A stretch of DNA of 64,000 nt, from positions 10,019,001-10,083,000 of the forward strand of contig JAPTOF010000016.1 of the NCBI GenBank assembly GCA_028554755.1. The letters run 5' to 3'. Below the pieces are notes generated by a model. It made no database searches. It saw only the letters and a list, made by a program, of their open reading frames with translations, and was not told where the DNA came from. Within the stretch, counting starts at the first letter, position 1, and each line of letters starts with the position of its first letter. This DNA is from Cordia subcordata (taxonomy: Eukaryota > Streptophyta > Magnoliopsida > Boraginales > Cordiaceae). Both the position numbers and the translations under genes were made by a program. This document shows positions 1 through 10,298 of the stretch, piece by piece.

Positions 1-505
1 TTAAATGTTTAATTCCTGAGGTAGGTAATGTACGTCGGGCGAGAGCCCCCAGTGATCCAATCCTCTTGATATATGTTTATATATATACACCATACATATA
101 TATATATATATATATATATGTGTATGTATGTATGTATGTATATATAGTTTAGAACTTTTATAAATTAATTAATTAAGCTCTTATTTTGCATTTTCGATTC
201 TATCACATTTTGAGATATCATCCAAAAGAATTGCTAGGGAAGAGGACAAAACAAGCGGCTCTACGGTCAATGCGCCACCCGATGATGCTGAGGATGCTGA
301 GGATACTGAGGATCCACTTACCCGTGCGCAAACTATGGTTGCTGAACTCCAATCTGAAAACGAAAGTCTTATCAAAGAGGTAAGAGAATATGAAAAAATA
401 CTAAATTCATTAACAGACCAGTACAAAAAAAATGCAAAGAAGATGCATCAGATTGCACATGTAACTGGCGTGGCAAAAGGTAAGCCACTTTACGAAGCTG
501 TTTGA
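1..505 (+). pseudogene. 3' end of a DC1-domain gene (copy Z): last codons of exon 1, intron, coiled-coil exon 2
   Basis: The first 20 bases encode the end of a DC1 protein (KCLIPE), as in the copy at 31426-31443. A donor-like GTAGGT follows, then an intron with TA/TG microsatellite. Positions 197-505 form an open frame of 103 codons ending in TGA. It begins ILSHFEIS, runs through an acidic stretch (DDAEDAEDTED, about residues 29-39) and then a heptad-like, Glu/Lys-rich segment (about residues 45-85) that I read as a coiled coil. DC1 domains bind zinc and are often linked to signalling or defence in plants; the role of this tail is unknown. The acceptor reads CG at 195-196 where the three other copies have AG, so normal splicing may be lost. 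The rest of the gene lies left of the window. The exon structure is inferred from comparison of paralogues. Confidence 0.6.
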
Positions 506-1003
506 GTGACCAGCATCTCTTCAAGTGTTGAATCTATTTTTACCAGATCACTGTCCTACCATTTGCAGTTGTGGATTAATAGATTACTACTCTTACCCAA
601 ATAAATATTATTCTACGACATTATTGTTGCAATGATAGGGATAGCATATAACACGCCATGGTGTAAACTTCAGAAGTCATACAAAATTTTAAGCCTTTAA
701 GGCAAGTCAATAGCAACAAAGCTCTTAACCAACAATAAGTAGGAAAGTCTAACCAATTTCTTCTGGCCACATCTCTAGCAAAAAACAAGATTAAGACAAA
801 CCAGAACTCAAATCCCAGTGAATGCCTTCTTCCCCCCACTTGAGGACCCAGTTGGAATCGCCTTCAACACATTGAATCTCACTGTCTTTGACAATAGCCT
901 GAAAAAGACAAACGAATCCCATTATTGCTAGTGAAATTTAATAACTTCAAAGTGGCATTGAGAAACAAGCGATGAATATTAACCTACACTGGTTATTAAT
1001 AAT
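506..1003. repeat. Downstream flank of DC1 gene copy Z (duplicated spacer)
   Basis: Non-coding sequence repeated downstream of the DC1 copies at about 31926-32459 and 61429-61969, and in part at 28546-28866. No open frame or RNA signature is convincing. It may include the gene's 3' UTR. Confidence 0.6.
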
Positions 1004-1802
1004 TGTTGGAATACATTCCTCTAACGTAGAAAAATAATAAACTCTAGGACCACCTTTTAAGGTCCTAGGCCACGCTTCGTATTAACTAATTGGTTTTTAT
1101 GATAAAACTTTAGTGATTCTGCATATAGTATCAGAGCTGAACTTTTAATCCAATCTTCGCGTTACGCATGTCCACATGTGATCCGTCAAGCTCGTCCATT
1201 GTGCACATCCATTTACGTGGTGGCTCATGCAAGTAGCAAAACTGCATCCGTCTTGGGTCATTGTGGTCGGCCATCCCTACAAGCAGTCAAACTGCATTCA
1301 TTTGGTTTTTATGGTAGAACCTCAGTCATTCTTCACTTGGTATTTTTAGCCCAGTTTCTCGCATGGTGCATGTGTGATCCGTCTCTCTTGTAGTTTAGCT
1401 TATGTGAGTTCTTGAACTTGTTTCGAGCCACACAATCATCCAAGTTCTATATAAGGATTTTAACAATCATCCAAGTTCTATGCAAGGATTTTAAACAATT
1501 ACTTTTATGATGGAACCTCAGTGATTCTTCACGTAGTATTAAAACTAGGTCAATTTAGGCCCAATTTCTTGCAGGGTGTATGTGTGACCCATCTATCTTG
1601 TAGTTTAGCTAGTATGAACTCTTGATTCTTAGTTCTCGGCTCTTCGCTCTTGGTTTTTGGTTCTTGGTTCTTAGTTCAGGTCACACAGGGGGGTGCTGGA
1701 ATAAATTCCTCCCACGTAAAAAAATAATAAACTCTAAGACTACCTTATAAGGTCTTGGACCACTTCTTGACTTCTATGATGAAATCTCAGTAATTCTTCA
1801 CA
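1004..1802 (+). mobile_element. TRIM-type miniature LTR retroelement (copy 1)
   Basis: Two short direct repeats of about 110-120 bp (1004-1125 and 1694-1802) begin TG(T/C)TGGAATA and end near TTCACA. They enclose about 570 bp of non-coding sequence. Directly after the first repeat is TAGTATCAGAGC, one base from the tRNA-iMet primer-binding site TGGTATCAGAGC. A purine tract with six consecutive G lies just before the second repeat. This is the layout of a terminal-repeat retrotransposon in miniature, which relies on proteins from other elements. Two more copies occur at equivalent places (32460-33212 and 61970-62674), so the insertion predates the duplications. I could not define a clean target-site duplication. 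Confidence 0.7.
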
Positions 1803-1820
1803 ATATGATCTCCCTTTTTC

Positions 1821-2835
1821 TGTCACGCCCTGAAATTTGCTAGACAATTGGGAACGAGACTACTGCGTGCCAAGAAAGAGAAGCCCCTATAAGCCGCCAG
1901 GCTACACATTCTCTTTTGCCATTAAATCCATTAAGGTACAAATAATATTTCAAATATTCTACAAACTCAAAAAAAAAAGGAAAAAAATATCACTACCTCA
2001 ATTACATGGAAATTTTCTAGATTAATTTTGATATTACAATCAAGCAATTTTATTCAGATTTTTATAGGCTGTTCTAGCCCAATGAACCACGATCTAGTTT
2101 TTGGTTCGCAAGGAGTAAGGATAAAGAGGTGAGAAAGATAATACCCAATAAGTAGATTCACCTCCTTCGAGCATGAAAAATGCAAAGAGAAACCATCAAT
2201 AGCAAAAAGCATGGTAAATCGTCATATCTAATAGTGTCACACACAAACAAACTAATACATGTAAAATTTTATGATTCCACAACAGCAAATTCACAGTAGA
2301 TGGGCATCATGCTCGAATAACATTTAATCTAAATTTTAATACCCACATAAAATGCATAACTTAATCAAGAATTTCAAATAACTCCTACTAACGTCAATGT
2401 AAGTAATTGGACAACAAATCATATTTCATAAATTAGATGTTACCTCTAGATCAACAAGTGAAGCACTCGAAGGGATGGTAGATTCTACTTATCAATTTTC
2501 CAAGCTAGACATTAAAAGGCTTAAGACTTTTAAAACTTGATGTAGTCTTCAATCTCCAAATTCGCAATCACGATTCCAATAATTATAACCTCTTTGATTT
2601 TTTTTTCCACTTAGTTGTCCTTTTTCTTACATTTGTAACTGGGGTTGAAGTATGAAATTCGAGTGGCGTGGTGATGGATCTTCTTTCAAAATTAAAGAAG
2701 ATTTTGTAGAGGAAGTTGATGGATTGTATAATTATGTTTTAAAGGTTTTTTTCTTTTCTTTTCTTTCCAATTTATTTGGTTATTTGATCCAAAATTTTAG
2801 CTAGCATGTTTCTTACTTTTTTTTACCAAGAGTAT
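1821..2835. mobile_element. Gypsy-type LTR, left part (continues at 8504)
   Basis: Starts TGTCACGCCC, a common start of plant Gypsy LTRs, and continues across the inserted Copia element to ...ATTACA at 8784. The uninterrupted equivalent is 33231-34521 (about 1.29 kb). No coding sequence. The orientation of the parent element is not certain. Confidence 0.5.
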
Positions 2836-3150
2836 TGTTGATTATGGCCCGTATTCTTGGGCAACAAGAATAGCATATTTCCTTATTAGCTTGTTACCTT
2901 TTCTAGAACATAATTAATTAGTTGTCTTTTCTGCTTAATAGATTTTAGTAAACTTGTGCACTATAAATAAGTGGAAATGCTCATTGTATTGTGTGAGAGA
3001 AAAACTAGAGTATGAGTTTTGTAATCTTCACTGATCAACAATAAATTATTCTCTGCTGCCCCTGGATATAGGCTTTAAGGCCAAACCACGCAATTCTCTT
3101 GTGTTTGTTTTCTTCTCGTATTCTTTACGTTTGCATGTTTTTTTCCAACA
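2836..3150 (+). repeat. 5' LTR of the Tork-like Copia element
   Basis: 315 bp, TGTTG...CAACA. It contains a TATA box (TATAAATA, 2962-2969) and a polyadenylation-type AATAAA at 3040-3045, the normal LTR promoter and terminator parts. Confidence 0.9.
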
Positions 3151-3152
3151 AA

Positions 3153-3170
3153 CTGGTATCTAGAACTTAG
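3153..3170 (+). other. Primer-binding site of the Tork-like element
   Basis: CTGGTATCTAGAAC lies two bases after the LTR and matches the start of the tRNA-iMet complement (TGGTATCAGAGC) with a small change. Confidence 0.7.
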
Positions 3171-3199
3171 GTACTAATCCGCTGCAAGAAGGAAAAAGA

Positions 3200-4123
3200 A
3201 AATCAAAACTCAATTTCATATCCCCATAAACCAAACAGAATTGCTTCGGCATTGAATTAATGTTAAAAGGGTCAGAGTTGCTTCAGTATGCGGTGGGGAG
3301 TGAATTGGCAGTGGTGGCATCAAGCTTTCTGGCCGAAGTTGAGAGCTTCCGTCGGGTCAGAGCGCGGGTTTTTTTTTGTTTGGGTTGAAAAGCGGGCGAA
3401 GAAGAAAGCACCTGTTGGTCTCTTGGGTTTGGTTTCGGGTCAGAAAGATTTGTCTTTATAGGTTTGGTATTAGCTGGACCGAGTTTGCTTGTTTTTTTGG
3501 TTTTTGGTTGGTGGAGCAAAAGTTTGGATCGAGTTGTAGGGGCTTTGGGATTTTTGGGTTCTTTTTTGATCGGGTCTTGGGGAGTGGCCTTGTCCTGTTT
3601 GGCTAGGTCTTGGGTTTTGGGTTAGTTAATTTTTTGGTGGGTTTGGGTGGTTTTAGAAATAAAAAATAAAAAATAAAAAAAATTCTTTCGGCTTAGGCTT
3701 TAGGTATAACCTAAGAGAAAAAAAGAAAAAGAGTATTTATTTTGGATTAGGCCTAGTCCAGGAAACAAAAAATAAAATAATAAAATCTAACCAGGTTCGA
3801 CCTTTGACCAGTTGACCAGGGTTGACTGGGTTTGACTTTGACCGTTGACCGTTGACCATTGACCAAGGGTTGGCCGAGTTTGACTAGAGCCTTATTCCAT
3901 ATTTTTCGACATTCAGAGCCCGATTTTGGGCTATGTTCTTCCAGATTCTGCTCTAAAGTGCTCGTTCAAGGACGGTGTTGACTTTGACCAATAGGTTTAA
4001 CTTTGATCGGTGTTGACCAAAGTTGACAGGGGTGTTCCTAAGGTTTTTTTGACGTGCTGAATTTGTTTTTGCAGTCTGTTGAGCCAAATTCTATCCCAAA
4101 CTGTGAGTTTTAAGCAAACGAAG
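3200..4123 (+). other. Long untranslated leader of the Tork-like element
   Basis: About 0.9 kb between the primer site and gag. Open frames here are short, low in complexity and unlike known proteins, so I do not call them. G/T-rich stretches precede the W-box cluster at 3804-4027. Confidence 0.6.
3804..4027 (+). promoter_or_regulatory. Cluster of 13 W-box cores (TTGAC), candidate WRKY-binding region
   Basis: TTGAC starts at 3804, 3812, 3822, 3832, 3838, 3845, 3852, 3859, 3880, 3978, 3984, 4013 and 4023, all on the plus strand. Most are followed by C or T, the W-box core TTGAC(C/T) bound by WRKY transcription factors. Part is a seven-base tandem (TTGACCG/TTGACCA at 3845-3865). Other Copia elements of plants are known to be induced by stress or pathogens. 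That this cluster acts so is inference; it lies in the leader, downstream of the LTR promoter. Confidence 0.5.
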
Positions 4124-4987
4124 ATGTTTTCCACAGGTGGAAAGTTTGAAATCGAGAAGTTTGACGGTATAGTGAGTTTTAGTCTAAGGAGAATCAGATT
4201 CAAGGCATTTATGACAATGTAAGGACTTTGGAAAGTTATTGAAGAAGTGATCCTGGAAAAGATGGAACCAGCAGCAAGATAAGAACTCGAAGAGAAAGCC
4301 TTAACTGCAATACACATATTCATAACAAATGAAGTATTGCTAGAGATTGCTGAGAAGACAATAGAAGTGGAGGCTTGGAATACTTTGGTAGAATTATATG
4401 CATCAAAATCTCTCACAAATTGCTTCTACTTGAAGAAGCGATTGTATCATCTTAGAATGAAATAAGGCACACCCCTAAAACAACACCTTGATGAGTTTTC
4501 CTCTTGTATTATTGCTTTGAAGGAAGTGGGACTTAAAATTGATTATGAAGACCAAGCTATTATCCTGTTACACTCTTTACTGGCTTCGTATATGAACTTT
4601 GTGGACATTATGTTATACAAGAGGGACAAAATCGGCTTTGAGGATGTGATTGCTTCATTGAAATCAAAGGATCTTCAAACACATATCCCAGGACATAGGA
4701 AGAAAGTTCGTGGGGAGGGTTCAGTGAGTAGAGGGAGATCGAAAAATAGAGGGAGATCTTCGGGTAGAAAGAAAAACAAGTCAAGGTTAAAATTAAGAGC
4801 AAGAAAGCTACGTTGTTCCAAGTGTGGTAAGAAGGGTTACATTAAGAAAGAATGTCCAAAACTTAAAAAGGGAAAGAAAAAGGTAGACAATTCAGCTAAT
4901 GTGGTGGAGAGTGCTGACAGTGATAGAGAGAGCTCGAGTAGTACTGGGGATGTTTTGACTATGAGTGTGTCACAGAGGCATAATTAA
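4124..4987 (+). pseudogene. gag: Copia gag polyprotein, decayed (Tork-like element)
   Basis: From ATG at 4124 one frame runs to the TAA at 4985-4987 with three internal stops, in the contexts MTM*GLW, AAR*ELE and RMK*GTP. Gag forms the capsid that packages element RNA. The C-terminal part has Arg/Lys-rich repeats (RGRSKNRGRSSGR) and a zinc knuckle, CSKCGKKGYIKKEC, where the usual His of CX2CX4HX4C is Tyr, so zinc binding is probably impaired. The protease begins directly after the final stop. Confidence 0.85.
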
Positions 4988-6290
4988 TGGATTCTTGATA
5001 CAGATGAAACGTTCTATATGTGTCCTAAGTATGACTGGTTCTCTTCTTATTCCAAAAAGGAAGGGAAAGTTTGTCTAGTTAATGACCTTTCATCAAAGGT
5101 GGAGGGAATAGGCAGCGTAAATATCAAGATGTTTGATGGTATTACAAGATCTCTCGAGTATTAGCATGTACAGGAGTTAAAGAAAAACTTAATTTCTCCT
5201 AGGCATTTGGATTCTCATGGGTACAAATTCCGAAGTGAGAATGGTGTTTTAAAGGTGACCAATGGTGCTGTTGTGCTCTTGAAAGGGAACTTGACTGGCG
5301 GCCTATATGTTCTTCAAGGTAATAAGGTTATAGGTGTTGTAGCTGTTGCATCCAAGGAGAGTGATAATGATACCATGCAGTTATGACATAAGAGGTTGAG
5401 CCATATGAGCGAGAGGGGACTGACTGAGCTAAGTAAGAGGGATTTGCTTTGTGGACAAAGAACTAGAAAGCTTGAATTTTGCAAGCATTGAGTCTTTGGA
5501 AACCAAACTAGGGTGAAGACTTGAATTCTGCGAGCATTAAGTCTTTGGAAAGCAAACCAGGGCGAAGTTGAACAAGGGGCAAGAGAATACTAAAGGTACA
5601 CTTGATTACATTCATTCTGATCTTTAGGGTCCTAATAAAGTTCCTTCCAAAAAAGGTGACAAGTATTACATCACTTTAATTGATGCATACTCTCGGATAG
5701 TATGGGTATACTTCTTGAAAATTAAAGATGAGACGTTTCCAACATTTGTCGAGTAGAAGATGTTGATTGAGAAGTAGACTGGTAAACAGATCGAGCTTCT
5801 TAGGGCTGACAATAGGTTGAAATACTGCAATAAAAAGTTTGATGAGTTTTGCAGGAAACATGGCATTGTGAGACACCATACATGTGTATGGACACCACAA
5901 CAGAATGGAGTCACAAACGCATGAATAGAACTCTGGTGGAGAAAGCTCGTTGTATGCTCTTCCATTCTAGCTTGAGTCAAGACTTTTGGGATGAAGCCAT
6001 TAATACAGCGTGCTACTTGGTGATCAGGTCTTCATCTAAAGCTATTGAATTGAAAACTCCTTTTGAGTTATGGTCCGTTAAGCCTACTAACTAGTCTCAA
6101 TTGAGGGTGTTCGGTTGCCCTGCATGCGCTCACCTGAAGGATGGCAAGTTGAAGCCGAGGGCAAAGAAATGCATATTCCTAGGCTATGCGTCGAAGAGAA
6201 AAGGTTACAGGTTATGGTGTACAGATCCAAAGTCTCCAGTTTCCTCGTCAGCAGAGATGTCACATTTAATGAGTCTGCTCCATTAGACCA
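4988..6290 (+). pseudogene. pol: Copia protease and integrase region, decayed (Tork-like element)
   Basis: The protease starts WILDTDETFYMCP; the catalytic DTG/DSG has become DTD. From about 5383 comes the pre-integrase His/Cys region ([11 protein letters not shown] ... FCKHC), then integrase with HSDL near 5617 and LRADN near 5803 holding the first two acidic residues. After QQNGV (near 5905) the frame shifts, so the third catalytic residue (Glu in NGVxER) is not readable in frame. The C-terminal part is recognisable downstream (DFWDEAINTACY, LRVFGCPA, KKCIFLGYA). A 49-bp tandem duplication at 5471-5568 adds another frameshift. Confidence 0.85.
5471..5568 (+). repeat. 49-bp tandem duplication inside the Tork-like integrase
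   Basis: The segment starting CTTGAATTTTGC at 5471 recurs at 5520 with about seven changes. 49 is not a multiple of three, so it also breaks the frame. Confidence 0.8.
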
Positions 6291-6399
6291 AGAAAAGAAG
6301 AAAGCGATAGTAGGTTTAGACCATGGTGTCAAAGAGCAGGTGGTGGTATTTGTTGATGTTTCAAATGTTCTATCTAGCAGTAGTAACAGTCCAATTTAG

Positions 6400-7590
6400 C
6401 CGACTCAGCCAATTGAGGTGCATGATCAAAATGTGCTTAAACAACAGAAGTACAGCATTGCTACTGGGAGAGAAAGAAGACAGATTAGAGAGCCTCAAAT
6501 ATATGGATATGCTGATCTTGTTACTTATGCTTTGACTGTTACTGAAACAATTGAAGGACATGGGCTGAATTCGTATAAAGAGGCTATATCTGGAAAAGAT
6601 TCTGCTCAATGTATAGGTGCCATGAGTGAAGAGATTGAGTCTCTTTAGAAGAATCAAACATGGGAGCTTGTTGAATTGCCTAAGGGATAGCGAGTTGTCA
6701 ATTGCAAATGGGTTTACAAGAAAAAGGAAGGTACTCCAGGGGTTAAAGGTTCTTGATACAAGACGCTACTGATGGCAAAAGGCTATATATAAAGGGAAGG
6801 TTTTGACTTCAACAAAGTGTTCTCTCTAGTTGTGAATTATAGTTCTATCAGGGTTTTACTTGCCTTGGTTGCTCTTTATGACTTAAAGCTTGAGCAGCTA
6901 GATGTGAAAATGACATTTTTATATGGTGATCTTGAAGAGCAAATTTACATGAGCCAACCAGAGGAGTATATAGCTCCTAGTAAAGAGAACCATGTTTGCA
7001 AACTGATTAAGTCCTTGTATGGGTTGAAGCAGTCGTCTTGGTAGTGGTACAAGAGATTTGACAAATTTATAGTAGGTGCTGGATACGCAAAGAGTGCCTA
7101 TGACAATTGTGTGTATATGAAGAAGCTTCTAGATGGTTCATTTGTGTACTTGTTGCTGTATGTTGATGATGTGGTTATTGCTACCAAAAGCATGTCTGTC
7201 ATCGATGAATTAAAAAAGCAGCTGGGTGATGAGTTTGAGATGAAGGATCTTGGAGTAGCGAAGAAGATTCTTGGCATGGAGATTCACAGGGATAGAAACA
7301 CTGGGAAGCTGTTCTTGTCTCAGCAGAGTTATATTGAAAAGGTGCTGGAGCATTTCAGGATGCATAAAGCAAAGTCTGTGAATGTTCCACTTGCTGTTCA
7401 TTTCAGGTTGTTTGCAGATTTGTCATATAAAACCGAGGAGGAGGTGGAGCACATGTTTCGTGTTCCATACTCGAGTGCTATTGGTAGCTTGATGTACGCT
7501 ATGGTGTGTACTCATCCTGACATTTCACATGCACTTCGCCTAGGAAGCACACTGGGAAATGGTGAAATGGATAATAAGATATTTGTGTGA
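6400..7590 (+). pseudogene. pol: Copia reverse transcriptase, decayed (Tork-like element)
   Basis: Recognisable RT from about 6620 (VNCKWVYKKKEG) through KVFSLVVNYSSIR, LDVKMTFLYGDLEEQIYM and SLYGLKQS to the catalytic LLLYVDDVVIA (about 7150-7185), where both Asp of YVDD are kept. A TAG near 7042 lies where related proteins have Gln (SSW*WYKRFD). A frameshift near 7540 precedes RNase H. Enzyme activity is not expected. Confidence 0.88.
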
Positions 7591-8113
7591 CACTGAAAAT
7601 ATAGGATTGTTGTTTAGCAAGATGATTAGAGATTGCACGAGGTTGGTGGGTTATTATGATTCAAACTTTGCGGGTGACCTTGATAAGAGAAGATCTTTGA
7701 TGGGTTACGTGTTTATGCTCTCTAGATATGCTATCAGTTGGAAAGTGATATTACAATCTATTATAGCATTATCGACTATTGAGGTGGAGTATATGGCAAT
7801 TGCAGAAGTTGTGAAAAAGGACATATGGTTACAAAGCCTGGTTTGTGATCTTAGACAGCAGTAGGATACGAGTATAGTCTTTCATGATAGCCAAGGTACA
7901 ATTCATCTGATGAAGAATCAGATGTATCATGAAAGGACTAAACACATTAATATCAGATATCACTTTATCAGAGTTGTTGTATCACAGGGGATCATATCGG
8001 TGCAGAAGATATCTACCCATGAAAAACCAATAGACATGATGACTAAGGTGGTTCTAGTCAGCAAGTTTAAGCATTGCTTAGACTTAGTTGCTATTTGTGG
8101 TGTGGAGCAATGA
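7559..8113 (+). pseudogene. pol: Copia RNase H region, decayed (Tork-like element)
   Basis: The frame carries the Copia RNase H signatures YYDSNFAGDLDKRRSLMGYVF, ALSTIEVEYMA and, in the next open piece, ERTKHINIRYHFI. A TAG at 7861-7863 splits it. The purine-rich PPT (CCAAGGTGGAAAT) and the 3' LTR follow. Confidence 0.88.
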
Positions 8114-8184
8114 GCCCTTAGAGGTAGTTAGCAGCAGGGATGATGGTATGTTGATTGGAGTGAATACGTGCCAAGGTGGAAATT

Positions 8185-8498
8185 TGTTGATTGTGGCCTG
8201 TATTCTTGGGCAACAAGAATAACATATTTTTTTATTAACTTGTTACCTTTTCTAGCACATAATTAGTTAGTTACCTTTTCTACTTAATAGGTTTTAGGAA
8301 ACTTCTGCGCTATAAATATGTGGAATACTCATTGTATTGTATGAGAGGAAAACCAGAGTATGAGTTTTGTAATCTTCGCTTATCAATAATAAATTATTCT
8401 CTGCTACCCGTGGACATATGCTTTAAGGCCGAACCACGTAATTCTCTTTTGTTCGTTTTCTTCTCATAGTCTTGACATTTGCATGTTTTTTCCCAACA
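8185..8498 (+). repeat. 3' LTR of the Tork-like Copia element
   Basis: 314 bp, TGTTG...CAACA, with TATAAATA at 8311-8318. It pairs with 2836-3150. AGTAC follows as the target-site copy. Confidence 0.9.
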
Positions 8499-8503
8499 AG
8501 TAC

Positions 8504-8784
8504 AAATCCACTACATAAAATTACTTCATACTTTAAGGACTATGTTTCCCTTAACCTTTGTTGCAGATCCCCAAAATTATCTTTATTAGATTTTATTTCC
8601 TTTTCTTATTTTTTTTCCCTAGTTTTATGTTTTCACCAAACACTTGATTAACTTTTCTCTATATTTTTTGTCAACAATCAAAACTTTTCAAACACAACGA
8701 TTAAAACATGGAAGATGGCTAGAAAAAGGTTCTAAAGGATATAAGGTTCTAATGAAATTAAGGAATTTATGCTCGGATATTACA
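8504..8784. mobile_element. Gypsy-type LTR, right part (continued from 2835)
   Basis: Resumes the duplicated LTR after the Copia insertion and ends ATTACA. Next comes TTATCACCACCTTTAAAGG and a GTTCTCGAAACTT motif, common next to plant Gypsy LTR ends. Equivalent to 34237-34521. Confidence 0.45.
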
Positions 8785-9926
8785 TTATCACCACCTTTAA
8801 AGGAATTTTGTTCTCGAAACTTTACTTACTTTCGATAATCGACCTTAAAATCAAAAGTCTAAGCTAATACTTCTATTTCATGAAACGAGAACAAAATATG
8901 ATAATCACTAGAATTTAGGGGTACACATTTGAGGTACTGCTTTACTTTTGATCTATCACTATTTATGTAATATGTAGTCAAAAATCATTAGGCCACACTT
9001 ACAATCACTATCATAAAATATTTAGGCAAGATGGTATAATTGTTTAAAGCTGAATATTAGGAGAATGTCATGTAGTGCAATGATAAGCTTGAAGACTGGG
9101 ATGGGAGATAGTAAGGATGTGAGAAATATTAGAGGATGAAGAAGTACATGAAAAAGATCACTTGATTAAATGACACATTAAAAGGAAGAACAACTAAGGA
9201 AAGGGCTATGCCAAAGCCGAGTCTTGATGAGAAGGAAACAATTGTTCAAGAGCTATTTTGAATAAAAGGACATTACATTTACATCAAGAATGGTTGCGCT
9301 AATGACTCGAGTCTTGAGAAGAACTATTGTGGACATATTTATCGTGGAAATTGTAAAGCTGATAAAGGGGAAATAAAGGAAGATGGAACTTGACAAAATT
9401 TAAAAATAATACATACCATGGCATAATCGCGACAATCAAAATGGAGGATAATATCACTACTAATGGATAAGATGTAAGATGAGTAATCTATATCTATATA
9501 TATAAGTTGTACCCAATAGAGCTCAAAGAGATATGCCACATCAACTTCTACTGAGTGAGTACAAGCTAATTTTATACTCTCGCAAATAGTGACGTGCAAG
9601 GTTAAAAAGATCATTAATTTCAAAGGTATATATTATTTTATAGGCCCCTAACATTGTTATTTTTCTCTAACTAAGCTCTTATTGTTTTAAAATATTCAAA
9701 TTGATTATATTTTACGACATAGTCAAATTAGTCCTGAATTAAACAATCAAGTTAGTTTTTATTAGTTAAGAAATTTTATATTAGTTTTTTATATTTAATA
9801 AAGTTATTCGAATTAGTATAAATATGAGTAAAATAATGAGGACTTTTAAACTTCTCAAATTAGTTGATAATATTTTAAGGACATAGTCAAACTAGCTAAT
9901 AAACTTAGTCAAAATTTTTATTATTT

Positions 9927-9964
<38 letters not shown>

Positions 9965-10188
9965 TAACTTATTCGAATTAGTCCCATTATACAATATAAT
10001 ATTATATGGTATAGATTTTAGAGATATAGTACACTAACAAATGAGGAAATTATGTTATGAGCACCATTATTTTTCTTAAATTAGTCCCTATTATTTTTAA
10101 AGATTCAAATAAGAATAATGATACAAAAATTAAAACAGAAAATGAAATGATATTTAGTAATTTTTCTATATAATTATACTATTATTGT
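8785..10188. repeat. Duplicated AT-rich spacer of unit A
   Basis: Repeated at 34522-35933 and 46213-47419. No gene is supported; the short open frames are not conserved between copies. It holds an (AT)n tract at about 9935-9962 that is absent from the unit B equivalent. Confidence 0.6.
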
Positions 10189-10298
10189 AGTAGTAGTAGA
10201 AGTAGTAGTAGTAGTAGTAGTAGTAATAATAACAATAATAACAACAATAATAACAACAACAACAACAATGATGATGATGATGATAATGATGATGATTA
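10189..10298. repeat. Compound trinucleotide microsatellite
   Basis: (TAG/AGT)n passes into (AAT/AAC)n and then (GAT)n. The same order of blocks recurs at 35934-36062 with different repeat numbers. Confidence 0.9.

Larger units (their letters stand above)
2836..8498 (+). mobile_element. Tork-like Ty1/Copia retrotransposon, complete but decayed, 5.66 kb
   Basis: LTRs at 2836-3150 and 8185-8498 begin TGTTG and end CAACA. The 5' LTR is followed by a tRNA-iMet type primer site, and a purine tract precedes the 3' LTR. Domain order is gag, protease, integrase, RT, RNase H, as in Copia. The flanks are AGTAT (2831-2835) and AGTAC (8499-8503), a five-base target duplication with one change. The equivalent site in unit B (about 34228-34236) is uninterrupted and reads AGTAT. 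The reading frames carry many stops and frameshifts, so the element is not autonomous. By eye the LTRs differ at roughly 35-40 of about 315 positions, so the insertion is old, yet younger than the duplication of the units. Confidence 0.92.

Noticed and set aside
621..839. Minus-strand open frame of 72 codons
   Set aside because: Lies in the duplicated DC1 flank; the frame is not kept at 31990-32270 or 61560-61800, and it has no motif.
3283..3606. Overlapping open frames on both strands in the Copia leader
   Set aside because: G/T-biased low-complexity sequence between primer site and gag; no protein resemblance.
8644..8838. 64-codon frame also open at 34381-34575
   Set aside because: It is kept in both units only because they are recent duplicates; it lies in a Gypsy LTR end and has no known motif.
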